Source: Apilactobacillus waqarii (GTDB lineage: Bacteria; Bacillota; Bacilli; Lactobacillales; Lactobacillaceae). Taken from it: a stretch of DNA of 64,000 bases. A model generated the notes under the pieces. The model made no database searches and was not told the origin of the DNA. It worked only from the letters and a program-made list of their open reading frames with translations. Positions 8,912-17,515 of the stretch are shown in pieces. Numbering within the stretch: the first letter of the stretch is position 1; each line of letters opens with the position of its first letter. The stretch covers positions 1-64,000 of the forward strand of contig NZ_JAHQYH010000002.1 in the NCBI RefSeq assembly GCF_019061205.1. The letters run 5' to 3'. The position numbers and the translations under genes were made by a program.

Positions 8912-8933
8912 TCTGTTTATAAATACGTAAAAA

Positions 8934-8958
8934 GGCCAACATAAATGTTGGTCTTTTT
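8934..8958 (+). terminator. Terminator of the argGH-ABC operon
   Basis: GGCCAACA and TGTTGGTC around a TAAA loop, then TTTTT. Confidence 0.88.
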
Positions 8959-8985
8959 GATTATTCTCATTTTATTTTGTACAAT
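8957..8985 (+). promoter_or_regulatory. Promoter for the small genes at 9032 and 9233
   Basis: TTGATT, a 17-base spacer and TACAAT, starting in the T run of the preceding terminator. Confidence 0.65.
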
Positions 8986-9031
8986 AAAGCTAAACATGAC
9001 ACTTTTTGAATTAATCCGAGGAGGAAATCAA

Positions 9032-9214
9032 TTGTCTAAACGTTTTAAACTAGTAGAAGAATCATTTACAGGAGTATCCATTTACATCGATCAAAGAACC
9101 GGTGTTGAATACGGTGGATACGGAAGTACATTAACTCCACTACGCAACCCTGACGGAACTTTGTTTGTTGATGAATCTGAAATTGATCAAGATTACGAAC
9201 ACAAAGAAAAATAA
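9032..9214 (+). CDS. Small DUF6440-like protein
   Basis: Sixty residues starting at TTG, chosen because GAGGAGG ends 8-9 bases upstream; the longer open frame to 8945 would run through the terminator and promoter. The motif YIDQRTGVEYGGYGSTLTPLRNPDG resembles the DUF6440 pattern (strand, DxxTGVxY, then a loop with LTPL and DG), a small soluble family of unknown function widespread in Firmicutes. There are no cysteines and no membrane segment. It lies 18 bases before a membrane protein gene, so they probably share a transcript. The family assignment is from memory of the motif. Confidence 0.65.
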   Translation: MSKRFKLVEESFTGVSIYIDQRTGVEYGGYGSTLTPLRNPDGTLFVDESEIDQDYEHKEK

Positions 9215-9232
9215 ACGGGGGAATATGAAACC

Positions 9233-9589
9233 ATGTTTTTATGGATACACTTAATTTTTGCGGTACTACTAATCGCTTTGGTGATTACCGCGCTATGCAA
9301 AAAGAATAACTTTAAGCCTTACATGATGGCCACTAGAGTGTCTTATCTAGTCTTCATCGTGACGGGAATTGTACTATTTAGCAAAGCCTTTGAACGCGAT
9401 GCCATGTTCACGATTTTGAAGGTTTTATCAGCCATCTTCTTAATTGGCTTGATTGAAATGGCCTATGCCCAAAAGACTAAAAAGTCGTTAACTGTTGGAT
9501 TGGTGATGAGCCTAATCCTAGTTTTCGCACTAGTGATTGTGATTGGATTAATCGTTGCTGGCGGTCGTCCTTTCATTCATTTTATTTAA
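9233..9589 (+). CDS. DUF1516 (YisL/UPF0344) membrane protein
   Basis: Integral membrane protein of 118 residues with four predicted helices (about 3-22, 35-52, 62-79 and 91-112). Helix pattern, length and the central LxRxxYLxFIVTG and GLIEM segments resemble YisL of Bacillus. The function of the family is unknown. It follows the DUF6440-like gene and is closed by a strong terminator. Confidence 0.7.
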   Translation: MFLWIHLIFAVLLIALVITALCKKNNFKPYMMATRVSYLVFIVTGIVLFSKAFERDAMFTILKVLSAIFLIGLIEMAYAQKTKKSLTVGLVMSLILVFALVIVIGLIVAGGRPFIHFI

Positions 9590-9620
9590 ATATTATTATC
9601 GCAGATTCTGCGTATCTAAA

Positions 9621-9654
9621 AAGAGAGTGAACAAATATGTTCGCTCTCTTTTTT
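9621..9654 (+). terminator. Terminator after the YisL-like gene
   Basis: GAGAGTGAAC and GTTCGCTCTC around AAATAT, followed by TTTTTT. A separate 10-base inverted repeat (9601-9610 and 9703-9712) brackets this stretch; its role is unknown. Confidence 0.9.
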
Positions 9655-9719
9655 GCTGATTTAGAGCAAGCTTTTGCTAAAGCGAAAAAATTAACCGCGG
9701 TAGAATCTGCGAAATAAGA

Positions 9720-9725
9720 TATAAT
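9720..9725 (+). promoter_or_regulatory. -10 box of hom
   Basis: TATAAT 30 bases before the hom start. No good -35 was found at 16-18 bases, so activation or an unusual spacing is possible. Confidence 0.4.
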
Positions 9726-9755
9726 AAAGCCAAAGCAAAAAAGGAGGCTTGCACT

Positions 9756-10949
9756 ATGAAAATTGCAATCTTAGGTCACGGTACCGTCGGAAGTGGAGTC
9801 TTAAAGATTATTCAAGACAGCGCTTTGCATCCATTTGAAAAAGATTTATCAGTTAAATATGTATTTGTTCGTCCAGAAAAAGTTGATCAAAACGAATTAT
9901 TTGTGGATGATTACGCAACGATTTTAAATGATGAAGAAGTCGATGTAGTCGTGGAAGTACTAGGTGGACTAGAACCAGCTAAGACAATGATCATCGATGC
10001 ATTAAAACATGGCAAGAACGTTGTGACAGCTAACAAAGCGGTCGTGGCGAGAAACTTGAAGGAATTTGATGAAATCGCTGAAGAAAATGGTGTAAAGTTC
10101 TACTTTGAATCAGCCGTTGGTGGTGGAATTCCTTGGATTATTAATTTGGAAAGAGCACTTCGCATCGACCAAATCGATTCAATTCACGGAATCCTAAACG
10201 GAACTAGTAACTACATTTTGGATACTATGACTAAGACTGGTCAAAGTTTCGATAAAGTCCTAAAAGATGCTCAAGACTTAGGATACGCAGAAGCCGATCC
10301 GAGTGCAGATATCGATGGATACGACATTGAAAATAAATTATGTATTAGTGTGGACATTGCCTACAACACCTTTGTGAAACCAGGTGACCACCTATTAAAA
10401 TTTGGGATTAGAAATATTACCGATGAAGATATTAAGTACTTCAAAAAACACAATTTAATCGTGAAATTACTAGGTCGTAGTTTTATGAAAAACAACAGTT
10501 TTAACTTTGTGGTTGAACCAACTTTATATACTCCCGGACAAATTGAATCCGGAATCCATGATAACTACAATTTCGTTGGGTTACGTGGAACTACCATCGG
10601 TAAACTAACCTTTAATGGCCAAGGTGCGGGTGAATTCCCAACTGCCCACGCGTTAGTGCAAGATATCTTAGATTTAAAGGCCAACAATGTGCACTTAAAA
10701 CGTGATTTTAACGAAGAATTTTCTTTGGATAATACTACCAAGCAAAAGAATTATGTCGTTAGAACTAGTGCAGATCTAGAATCAAAACTACCAGAATATG
10801 ACATTCAAAAAGACGGTAATTACTACCATATTGCCGCAATTGATACTCAAAAGATTCATGATGTTGTTAACGAATTATCCAGTAAAGATAAGGGCATTTT
10901 CTTTGCCTGTATCAGTGGTGGAGCATACAATCCATGGATTGAAAAATAA
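9756..10949 (+). CDS. hom: Homoserine dehydrogenase
   Basis: NAD(P)-dependent reduction of aspartate semialdehyde to homoserine, the branch point to threonine and methionine. It has 397 residues. The nucleotide-binding loop GHGTVGSGV is at residues 7-15. The conserved blocks VVTANKAVVA, the catalytic-domain GILNGTSNYIL and the DAQDLGYAEADPSADIDGYD signature are all present. A C-terminal ACT domain is short or absent. AAGGAGG supports the start. Neither thrB nor thrC is adjacent, so the gene stands alone between terminators. Confidence 0.95.
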   Translation: MKIAILGHGTVGSGVLKIIQDSALHPFEKDLSVKYVFVRPEKVDQNELFVDDYATILNDEEVDVVVEVLGGLEPAKTMIIDALKHGKNVVTANKAVVARNLKEFDEIAEENGVKFYFESAVGGGIPWIINLERALRIDQIDSIHGILNGTSNYILDTMTKTGQSFDKVLKDAQDLGYAEADPSADIDGYDIENKLCISVDIAYNTFVKPGDHLLKFGIRNITDEDIKYFKKHNLIVKLLGRSFMKNNSFNFVVEPTLYTPGQIESGIHDNYNFVGLRGTTIGKLTFNGQGAGEFPTAHALVQDILDLKANNVHLKRDFNEEFSLDNTTKQKNYVVRTSADLESKLPEYDIQKDGNYYHIAAIDTQKIHDVVNELSSKDKGIFFACISGGAYNPWIEK

Positions 10950-10950
10950 A

Positions 10951-10975
10951 AAGAGCGCCTATATTAGGCGCTCTT
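10951..10975. terminator. Bidirectional terminator between hom and the convergent gene
   Basis: AAGAGCGCCTA and TAGGCGCTCTT around TAT, with A and T tracts on both sides, serving hom and the convergent small gene. Confidence 0.88.
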
Positions 10976-10985
10976 ATTTGTTTTC

Positions 10986-11375
10986 TTATTCAAAATCTTG
11001 TAATGCAAGTTCTGCATATGTTAGACGGGCGAAAGTATCATCAGTTGATACACCAGCGTTTTCGAACATGTTTGCGAATAAAACATATTTTGGTTGATCG
11101 CTGTATTCACCAGTAATTTCAATCAAACGTTGTAGTTGATTGGTACGGTTTGCTAAATCATCGATGTGGTTTAGTTCCAAATCGTTCTTAGCTGCATCGT
11201 AAATAATCTTGTAAGCTTCGGTATTAGTTAATAAATCTAATGCCTTAACTTGTTTCATAAAGTTATCAAATTGTGCATCTGATAATTGTTCTTTAACGTA
11301 ATGTAAATCAACGATTTCATCGCTAAAGTCTTTTGCCCATTCGTTAATAATAGGTCTTAGTTGTATGTCTGACAT
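10986..11375 (-). CDS. Hypothetical 129-residue acidic protein
   Basis: Soluble, acidic, probably all-alpha protein with no signal peptide or membrane segment. It starts with MSDIQLRPIINEW behind GGAGAGGA. I do not recognise a family. Aromatic and leucine spacing suggests four or five helices (for example IIYDAAKNDLELNHIDDLANR). It is monocistronic and convergent with hom. Codon use resembles its neighbours, so it looks like a genuine lineage gene rather than a recent import. Confidence 0.75.
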   Translation of the reverse strand: MSDIQLRPIINEWAKDFSDEIVDLHYVKEQLSDAQFDNFMKQVKALDLLTNTEAYKIIYDAAKNDLELNHIDDLANRTNQLQRLIEITGEYSDQPKYVLFANMFENAGVSTDDTFARLTYAELALQDFE

Positions 11376-11510
11376 TGTTAAAAAATCCTCTCCTAATTCA
11401 GATAATGCGTTTAGATTATTCTAGTACAAACATCTAAAAACGTGTGTAGTTTTTTCATTTATAATGTCATTAAATGGGGGTTACCGAAAAAATTCATGTA
11501 ACACCTATGA

Positions 11511-11534
11511 TAGTATCTCACATAAGGGATACTA
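11511..11534. promoter_or_regulatory. Inverted repeat upstream of the T-box promoter
   Basis: TAGTATC and GATACTA separated by 10 bases, centred about 55 bases upstream of the TTGACA at 11579. It could be an operator; no regulator is assigned. The rest of 11376-11578 shows no gene. Confidence 0.35.
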
Positions 11535-11578
11535 ATTGCAAAAATATAGAAATATTTACGAAAAATTAGACATTTAGT

Positions 11579-11606
11579 TTGACAATCATTATAAAAAGAT
11601 TAGAAT
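11579..11606 (+). promoter_or_regulatory. Promoter of the amidohydrolase/oppA leader
   Basis: Consensus TTGACA, 16 bases, TAGAAT. It lies about 35 bases upstream of the first T-box structures. Confidence 0.7.
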
Positions 11607-11624
11607 ACGATTAAAGATAAATAC

Positions 11625-11906
11625 AAAAGCGAAGAATAGAAAGAGTAATTTCGGACCACGTTTTTAGAGAGATCCCGTTTGGTGAAAGGGATTAACAATG
11701 TTTGAAACGAAAATCATCTATGAGCTGCCAGGCAAATAAAGTAGTCTCGGCTGGGAATTCCCATTACAGAATCTGCAAATCAACGGGTTTGTTTGAGATA
11801 TATCGTTTATCTTTATGAAATTAATTTTGAATCGGTATAACAAAAAGGTGGTACCGCGCGCAAGCGCCCTTTATTTCGTGTATGCGAAATTGGGGCGCTT
11901 TTTTAT
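11625..11906 (+). promoter_or_regulatory. T-box leader upstream of the amidohydrolase and oppA
   Basis: tRNA-responsive leader. The Stem I upper helix is GATCCC/GGGATT (11671-11693), with a lower helix CGTTT/AAACG. Aligned with the argGH leaders (distance to the conserved AATC and CTATGAG segments), the specifier is best read as TTT (Phe, 11702-11704, followed by G); ATG and ATC nearby are alternatives. GAGCTGCC follows in stem II. The T-box element AAGGTGGTACCGCG is at 11845-11858 and the terminator at 11864-11906. The bulge base T fits an A73 tRNA, which Phe, Met and Ile tRNAs all are, so it does not settle the identity. Confidence 0.9.
11864..11906 (+). terminator. Regulated terminator of the amidohydrolase T-box
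   Basis: GCGCCC with inner ATTTCG pairs with CGAAAT and GGGCGC (11893-11898), followed by TTTTTT. Confidence 0.9.
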
Positions 11907-11932
11907 TTGCTCAATTTAAGGAGGTGATGGAA

Positions 11933-11977
11933 ATGAAATCAGACATTAGTGGCATTTTAAATGCGAATCGTAACTAG
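11933..11977 (+). CDS. Fourteen-codon ORF after the T-box terminator
   Basis: ATG to TAG encoding MKSDISGILNANRN, preceded by AAGGAGGTGAT, an almost full-length complement of the 16S rRNA tail and stronger than that of any neighbouring gene. It lies 27 bases past the T-box terminator and 115 bases before the amidohydrolase. It may be a leader peptide, a remnant of a deleted gene once driven by the T-box, or a small regulatory peptide. No homology is claimed. Confidence 0.45.
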   Translation: MKSDISGILNANRN

Positions 11978-12092
11978 TTTAAATTTTTACAATAACGCCA
12001 ATATTAGGCGGTAAACCTACATAGTTTTAAGAAAACTGCAGTTGCTATCTATGATTTATCCCTTGAGGTGTTAACTTTAGGAGGATTTAATC

Positions 12093-13280
12093 ATGAGTAA
12101 AACTCTATATACAAACTTCAATTTATTTAATGGTTTTGAAGATAAGACATACCCAAACACATCAATGTTAGTTGATGAAGACACCGGAAAGTTTTTAGCA
12201 TTCGGTGAAGACGCGACAAAACAAGACAGTGACAAACAAGTTGATCTAAAAGGTCAATTTGTAATGCCAGGATTGGTAAATTGTCACACCCACATCACTT
12301 TAGATTCTGATACAGCCGACGGAAATCCTGATGCTGATCAAACTACCGCAACAGTGCGCGCGGTAGACAGTCTAAGAGCGCTACTTAAATCAGGGGTTAC
12401 ATATGTAAGAGAATGCGGTAGCCTTTATGGTTTAGATGCAACATTAGCTAAACTACAAAGAGAAAATAAATTGACTAAGGTGCCTGAAATGATGGCATCT
12501 GGTCGCGCTTTGACTATGACTGGTGGACACGGGGATGCACCTCATAGTGGAGTGACCGTCGATTCTCCAGACGAAATGAGAAAAGCAGTTAGAAATAATT
12601 TTAAAAATGGTGCTCAATGTACCAAGGTCATGGCTACCGGTGGTGTGATGTCACCAGGAGACTACATGGATGAAGCCCAATTAACCTTAGAAGAACTAAA
12701 GGTTGCTGTATACGAAAGCCATAACAAGCATGCTGTAGTTGCAGCTCATGCCGAAGGAAATCCTGGAATCATGAACGCCATCAAGGCGGGAGTTGATTCA
12801 GTGGAACATGGTTTTTATGTTAATGATGAAGAAATCGCATTGATGAAAGAACACAATACCTACTTAACACCTACACTAGTTTCTGCTTGGTGCATTGCCG
12901 AATACGGTAAGGACACACTACCAAAATGGGAACTAAACAAACTTTTGAAAGCCCTAAACGACATCTACAAAAATGTTCGCCATGCTAAGGAAAGTGGTGT
13001 AAAGGTTACCTTAGGGACAGACGCTGGTACACCTTACAACGATTTTTCTAAGACACCGGTTGAATTCCAATTGATGGTAGAAAAAGAAGGTTTCACTAAT
13101 TTTGAAGCATTATCTACTTCAAGACATTCAGCTGAACTAATGCACTTGGATGATTACGGAACATTGGAAGCTGGTAAATATGCCGATTTCTTAGTGTTAG
13201 AAGACGATCCATTGGCAGACGTTAAAGCCGTTCAACAAGTTGATAAATCAGTATATAAACTTGGTCAAAAGGTGTACTAG
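12093..13280 (+). CDS. Metal-dependent amidohydrolase (imidazolonepropionase/prolidase-like)
   Basis: Cytosolic TIM-barrel hydrolase of 395 residues. The metal ligands are visible as HTHITLDS (near residue 66-68), the conserved lysine region QCTKVMATGG, HAEGNPG, SVEHGFY and LGTDAGTP. This set matches the imidazolonepropionase-like or Xaa-Pro dipeptidase clade of the amidohydrolase superfamily. Pairing with an oligopeptide-binding lipoprotein 12 bases downstream under one T-box points to a peptide or N-acyl amino acid substrate, but this is inference. TAGGAGG supports the start. The C-terminal beta-sandwich motif LEAGKYADFLVLEDDPL is intact. Confidence 0.85.
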   Translation: MSKTLYTNFNLFNGFEDKTYPNTSMLVDEDTGKFLAFGEDATKQDSDKQVDLKGQFVMPGLVNCHTHITLDSDTADGNPDADQTTATVRAVDSLRALLKSGVTYVRECGSLYGLDATLAKLQRENKLTKVPEMMASGRALTMTGGHGDAPHSGVTVDSPDEMRKAVRNNFKNGAQCTKVMATGGVMSPGDYMDEAQLTLEELKVAVYESHNKHAVVAAHAEGNPGIMNAIKAGVDSVEHGFYVNDEEIALMKEHNTYLTPTLVSAWCIAEYGKDTLPKWELNKLLKALNDIYKNVRHAKESGVKVTLGTDAGTPYNDFSKTPVEFQLMVEKEGFTNFEALSTSRHSAELMHLDDYGTLEAGKYADFLVLEDDPLADVKAVQQVDKSVYKLGQKVY

Positions 13281-13292
13281 GGGGAATTAAAT

Positions 13293-14915
13293 ATGAAAAA
13301 ATCAAAATTATTACTACTACCATTTTTAGCAACCGTCACATTATCACTTGCAGCATGTGGTAATTCATCAACCCAATCAAAGGGTGCGAAAACTCAATCA
13401 CTAAACTGGATGCAAAACGCAAATCTAATTACTTTGGATCCATCTAAATGTATTGATACTATTAGTTCTACGACACTAAACAATGTTGATAGGGGCCTTT
13501 TTTTTAGCCCATCATCCAGCAAATATGAATATGGCGTGGCTAAGAGCATGAAGGTATCAAAGGATGGAAAAACATATACATTCGATTTGAGAAAATCAAA
13601 GTGGAGCAATGGCGACCCTGTTACTGCTTCCGACTTCGTCTATGGTTTCCAAAGAACTGTCGATCCAAAAACTGCTTCTCAAGATGCATATCTAATGGAT
13701 CACTTACTTAACTACAAAGAAGTTAGCACCGGCAAACTAAGTCCCGACAAACTAGGGGTGAGTGCACCAAACAAATACACTTTCGTGGTTAAACTATCAT
13801 CACCACAATCATACTTTAAGAGCCTTCTAACCGACTCTGCCTTCTTACCACAAGATAAAAAGGTTGCCGTTAAGTACGGTAAGAAATATGGTACTTCAAG
13901 CAGCACACAAGTATACAACGGACCATTTACCGTTACTGGCTGGACCGGAACCAATGATTCTTGGACATTAGCTAAGAATAAAAATTATTACGATGCCTCA
14001 ACTGTTCGTTTGAACAAGGTAAACATGAAGGTTGTTAAGGACCAACAAACCGGATTAAATGAATATCAAACTGGTTCATTGGACGAACTTTCACTTTCTG
14101 GAAAACAACAAGTAAAGAACTTTAAGGGTTCTAAAGAATTACATACGTACAAAACGATGTATTCAAACTATTTAGAACTAAATGAACAAAAAGATCCTGA
14201 ATTTAAGAATTTAAAACTAAGAGAAGCGCTATCATTAGCTATCGATAGAAAAGACTATGTAACCGATGTATTAGGGGATGGCTCAAACCCAACCAAAGGC
14301 TTTGTTGCTGATGGTCTAGCTAACTACAAGGGCAAGGATTTTGCTGCGGCAACTTATGTAAAAGGAACTGCTGATTACAACTTAGACAAAGCTAAGAAGC
14401 TATGGAAGGAAGGACTAAAAGAAGTCGGTAAGAAGTCTTTGAACCTAACCTTAACTTATGACGATACTGATGTTGCTAAGGCAACAACTGAATACTTACA
14501 AGCTGAATTCCAAAAATTACCAGGATTGAAAGTAAGTAATGTTAACCTTCCTCGTCAACAAAGAATCTCACGATTATTTAGCGGTAACTTTGACTTAGTA
14601 GTAACCGGATGGGACCCAGGCTATGCTGATCCAATCTCAGCTTTGAACATCAGAACATCAAATAGTTCAATCAACTTTAGTAAGTGGCAAAATTCTGAAT
14701 TTGATAACTACATCAACAAGTCAAACACTGTAGATGCTAATAACCCAGCTAAGAGATGGGATGATTTAGTTAAAGCAGGTAAGCTAGTAAATAAAGAATT
14801 AGGTGCGGTACCTTTCTATCAAACATCTAACCCAGTTGCATTAAAGACCAACGTTAAGGGTGTTACCTTTAACCCAGTTGGTAGTTGGGACTTCTCACAT
14901 GGTTATGTAGAATAA
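13293..14915 (+). CDS. oppA: Oligopeptide-binding lipoprotein, OppA family
   Basis: Extracellular family 5 solute-binding protein of 540 residues, anchored through Cys22 of the lipobox SLAAC. Family features include DLRKSKWSNGDPVTASDFVYGFQR, LREALSLAIDRK and the C-terminal NLPRQQR and GWDPGYADPIS segments. It delivers peptides to an Opp or Dpp permease, but no permease or ATPase genes are adjacent, so it must use a complex encoded elsewhere. It is cotranscribed with the amidohydrolase (12-base gap) and therefore under T-box control. The start is supported by TAGGGGG. Confidence 0.93.
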   Translation: MKKSKLLLLPFLATVTLSLAACGNSSTQSKGAKTQSLNWMQNANLITLDPSKCIDTISSTTLNNVDRGLFFSPSSSKYEYGVAKSMKVSKDGKTYTFDLRKSKWSNGDPVTASDFVYGFQRTVDPKTASQDAYLMDHLLNYKEVSTGKLSPDKLGVSAPNKYTFVVKLSSPQSYFKSLLTDSAFLPQDKKVAVKYGKKYGTSSSTQVYNGPFTVTGWTGTNDSWTLAKNKNYYDASTVRLNKVNMKVVKDQQTGLNEYQTGSLDELSLSGKQQVKNFKGSKELHTYKTMYSNYLELNEQKDPEFKNLKLREALSLAIDRKDYVTDVLGDGSNPTKGFVADGLANYKGKDFAAATYVKGTADYNLDKAKKLWKEGLKEVGKKSLNLTLTYDDTDVAKATTEYLQAEFQKLPGLKVSNVNLPRQQRISRLFSGNFDLVVTGWDPGYADPISALNIRTSNSSINFSKWQNSEFDNYINKSNTVDANNPAKRWDDLVKAGKLVNKELGAVPFYQTSNPVALKTNVKGVTFNPVGSWDFSHGYVE

Positions 14916-14924
14916 CCAAACAAA

Positions 14925-14953
14925 AAAAGGCCTAGAAATCTAGGTCTTTTTTT
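14925..14953 (+). terminator. Terminator of the amidohydrolase-oppA operon
   Basis: GGCCTAGA and TCTAGGTC around AA, followed by TTTTTTT. The A tract upstream could also serve the convergent gene. Confidence 0.88.
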
Positions 14954-14959
14954 ATTGCA

Positions 14960-15922
14960 TTAAAACTTCAATGTGATTGCAGCGTAGTCCAAGTTCATTG
15001 GCATTTGGCTCTTTGGAAGTAGTAGAACGTTTCCTGCGAAACCAATGGTAGTGATTGCTAAATCATTTAAAGTCTTGTTGTAACTTTCTTCGCTAATGTA
15101 TAGAGTATCAATCTTACCGGATAGTGCGTTTGAAATAATATCGCGTAAATCGGTTGCGACTAAACGGTGATCACTAGCTTTTTCGTATTTAATTTTGTTG
15201 TCGTTTGCTAACTTATCGAAGAATTGTTGGTTCAATTCATCAATCATTTCAGAAATTTTATCGGGACCAAGATCGTCCATATCAACCTTGCTTACGATGT
15301 CCTTCGCAAATGTCTTTTGGTCAGCTAATTCGTTGAATAACTTACGGTTTTCTTCACTGGCAACCACCACAGTTTGTAAGTAGTCATCGTCATCAAATAA
15401 ATCGCTTAGGTATTCTTTAACCAACATGAAGTACTTATTCTTGTCGTTGTTTACAAGGACCGGAATTGGCTTGTTCACAAGGTTTAAGATGCTAAAGTGA
15501 CCATTATCAACTCTTAGTAGCTTAAAGTCGGTATCGCGTAGGATTAAAACGCGGTAGTGAAGTTGACTTTCGATTTCCTTGATTAGTTGCGCCACATTCA
15601 TGGTGTCATCGATTGAGATTTGGGTCTTAACTGGTTGAGTTAAGTCAAATGAATGGATAGCTTTAAAACTAACGTATAGTGCGACACCAGAACCATTTCC
15701 GATGTGTTTTGCGCGATCAAAGTTGAATCTTCTTAATTTTCTTTCGTATCTTGGCCAGATATTTTCGTCGTGTTTTTGAATGAATTCTTCTTTAACAGTT
15801 TCGATTAAATTTAAATAATCATTTTTGTTACTAATTTCGTTAAATGAAACAATTAGTGAGATGAATGGCCCTACTTCGTAATCCAAAGTTAGGGTATTTC
15901 TAAGCTCGATTGTCGACGTCAT
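14960..15922 (-). CDS. Hypothetical protein, probable baeRF (bacterial eRF1-like) family
   Basis: Soluble protein of 320 residues. The order of elements is a variable N-terminal beta domain, a GSGVALYVSF segment, VLILRDTDFKLLRVDNGHFSI, and a C-terminal alpha/beta region ending near VLLLPKSQMP. This order resembles the bacterial archaeo-eukaryotic release factor (baeRF) families, thought to act near stalled ribosomes or in stress. The recognition is by overall pattern; I see no GGQ motif. The start follows AGGAGGTTAGACT. It is monocistronic and divergent from the cardiolipin synthase gene, with about 106 bases between them. Confidence 0.5.
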   Translation of the reverse strand: MTSTIELRNTLTLDYEVGPFISLIVSFNEISNKNDYLNLIETVKEEFIQKHDENIWPRYERKLRRFNFDRAKHIGNGSGVALYVSFKAIHSFDLTQPVKTQISIDDTMNVAQLIKEIESQLHYRVLILRDTDFKLLRVDNGHFSILNLVNKPIPVLVNNDKNKYFMLVKEYLSDLFDDDDYLQTVVVASEENRKLFNELADQKTFAKDIVSKVDMDDLGPDKISEMIDELNQQFFDKLANDNKIKYEKASDHRLVATDLRDIISNALSGKIDTLYISEESYNKTLNDLAITTIGFAGNVLLLPKSQMPMNLDYAAITLKF

Positions 15923-16028
15923 AGTCTAACCTCCTTAGATTTATATGTTTATAGTATATCATGATGAGCTAAAAGCGAAATATATTGTGCTATAATTATG
16001 CTATATTAAGCTTAAAGGAGGGATAATT

Positions 16029-17480
16029 ATGCTTTTAAACATCCTGTATTACATTATTATAATTAATGAAATTTTGGCATTGATTACAGTCTTTAGAGAA
16101 GAACGTGATATTGCTGCAACATGGGCATGGTTATTAGTGCTTTCATTCCTACCTGTGCTGGGATTTTTGATTTATGCATTCGTCGGAAGAAAACTACCTA
16201 AAAAACGTTTATTCCGTTTCCAATACAAAGACAATAAATTGATGTATGACATCCTAAAAGAACAGAGCAAGATACATAACAATCCGGAAAAAATCAGAGC
16301 TGATGAGGTCTCATACTCATACAGAACACTTGTTAAGCTGTTCAAAACCTCAGACGTTACTGACTTATCTAGAAGAAACCACGTTAAGGTCTTCACCGAA
16401 GGTAATCATTTATTTGATTGCATTATTTCTGATATTAAAAACGCCAAAAGTTCAATTAACATCGAATTTTATACCTTCTACGATGACAGAATTGGTCATC
16501 GCGTCTTAAAAGAACTAATTAAAAAGGCCAAAGAAGGCGTCAAAATCCACGTTATCTACGATAGTTGGGGTTCAATGGGAAACAAGCATCATTTCTTCGA
16601 CCCATTGCGTGAAGCCGGTGGATTCGTAGAACCATTCCTACACACCCACTCAGCCGTGATGGACTTCCGTTTGAACTTTAGAGATCACAGAAAGATTGTA
16701 GTTATCGATGGTAAGTACGGATACATCGGTGGTTTTAACATTGGTGACCAATACCTAGGTCGTAAGAAGAAGTTTGGTAACTGGCGTGATACTCACTTGA
16801 GAATCTCAGGTTCTGCCGTTCATCATCTACAAGCCCAATTCATCTTGGACTGGAATGTTACCGACATGGAACACAAGATTGATGTTGAAGAAACCAAGGG
16901 CTTCTACTTCCCCAAGGTATACCAAGAAGGTTCTACCAATATCCAAGTGGTATCCAGTGGTCCTAACTCTGATTTACAACAAATCAAATTGGGTTACATC
17001 AAGATGATTCAAAATGCCAAGAACTACTGCTGGATTCAATCACCATATTTGATTCCAGACGATAGTGCTTTGGATGCTATCAGAACAGCTGCCATGTCAG
17101 GTGTTGATATTAGAATCATGGTGCCATGCATGCCCGATCACCCATTTGTATATCGTGCAACGCAATACTATGCAAAACAATTATCAAAATATGGTGTCAA
17201 AATTTACTTCTACGAAGATGGATTTATTCACGCCAAGACCGTCTTAGTCGATGGTAAAATCGCGTCTGTTGGTTCCGCCAACATGGACTTTAGAAGTTTC
17301 AAACTAAACTTCGAAATTAACGCGTTTATCTACGATGAAGGATTGGCTGAACAATTACATTCAATCTACGTTAACGACATTAGAAGCAGTAAATTAATGA
17401 CCTATGCGGACTTTGACAAACAATCACGTTGGTTGAAATTCAAACAAGTATTCAGTCGTTTATTCTCACCAATTCTATAA
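16029..17480 (+). CDS. cls: Cardiolipin synthase
   Basis: Membrane phospholipase D-superfamily enzyme of 483 residues joining two phosphatidylglycerols into cardiolipin. Two N-terminal membrane helices (about 3-22 and 34-54) precede two HKD motifs: HRKIVVID from residue 220 with IGGFN after it, and HAKTVLVDGK from residue 401 with GSANMD after it. The length is typical of bacterial ClsA. The ribosome-binding site is AAAGGAGGG. It is monocistronic, with its own terminator before the convergent pyrE. Confidence 0.93.
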   Translation: MLLNILYYIIIINEILALITVFREERDIAATWAWLLVLSFLPVLGFLIYAFVGRKLPKKRLFRFQYKDNKLMYDILKEQSKIHNNPEKIRADEVSYSYRTLVKLFKTSDVTDLSRRNHVKVFTEGNHLFDCIISDIKNAKSSINIEFYTFYDDRIGHRVLKELIKKAKEGVKIHVIYDSWGSMGNKHHFFDPLREAGGFVEPFLHTHSAVMDFRLNFRDHRKIVVIDGKYGYIGGFNIGDQYLGRKKKFGNWRDTHLRISGSAVHHLQAQFILDWNVTDMEHKIDVEETKGFYFPKVYQEGSTNIQVVSSGPNSDLQQIKLGYIKMIQNAKNYCWIQSPYLIPDDSALDAIRTAAMSGVDIRIMVPCMPDHPFVYRATQYYAKQLSKYGVKIYFYEDGFIHAKTVLVDGKIASVGSANMDFRSFKLNFEINAFIYDEGLAEQLHSIYVNDIRSSKLMTYADFDKQSRWLKFKQVFSRLFSPIL

Positions 17481-17483
17481 ACT

Positions 17484-17513
17484 AAAAAAATCCCACATTT
17501 TGTGGGATTTTTT
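17484..17513. terminator. Bidirectional terminator between cls and pyrE
   Basis: ATCCCACA and TGTGGGAT around TTT, with an A tract on one side and a T tract on the other. Confidence 0.88.
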
Positions 17514-17515
17514 GT

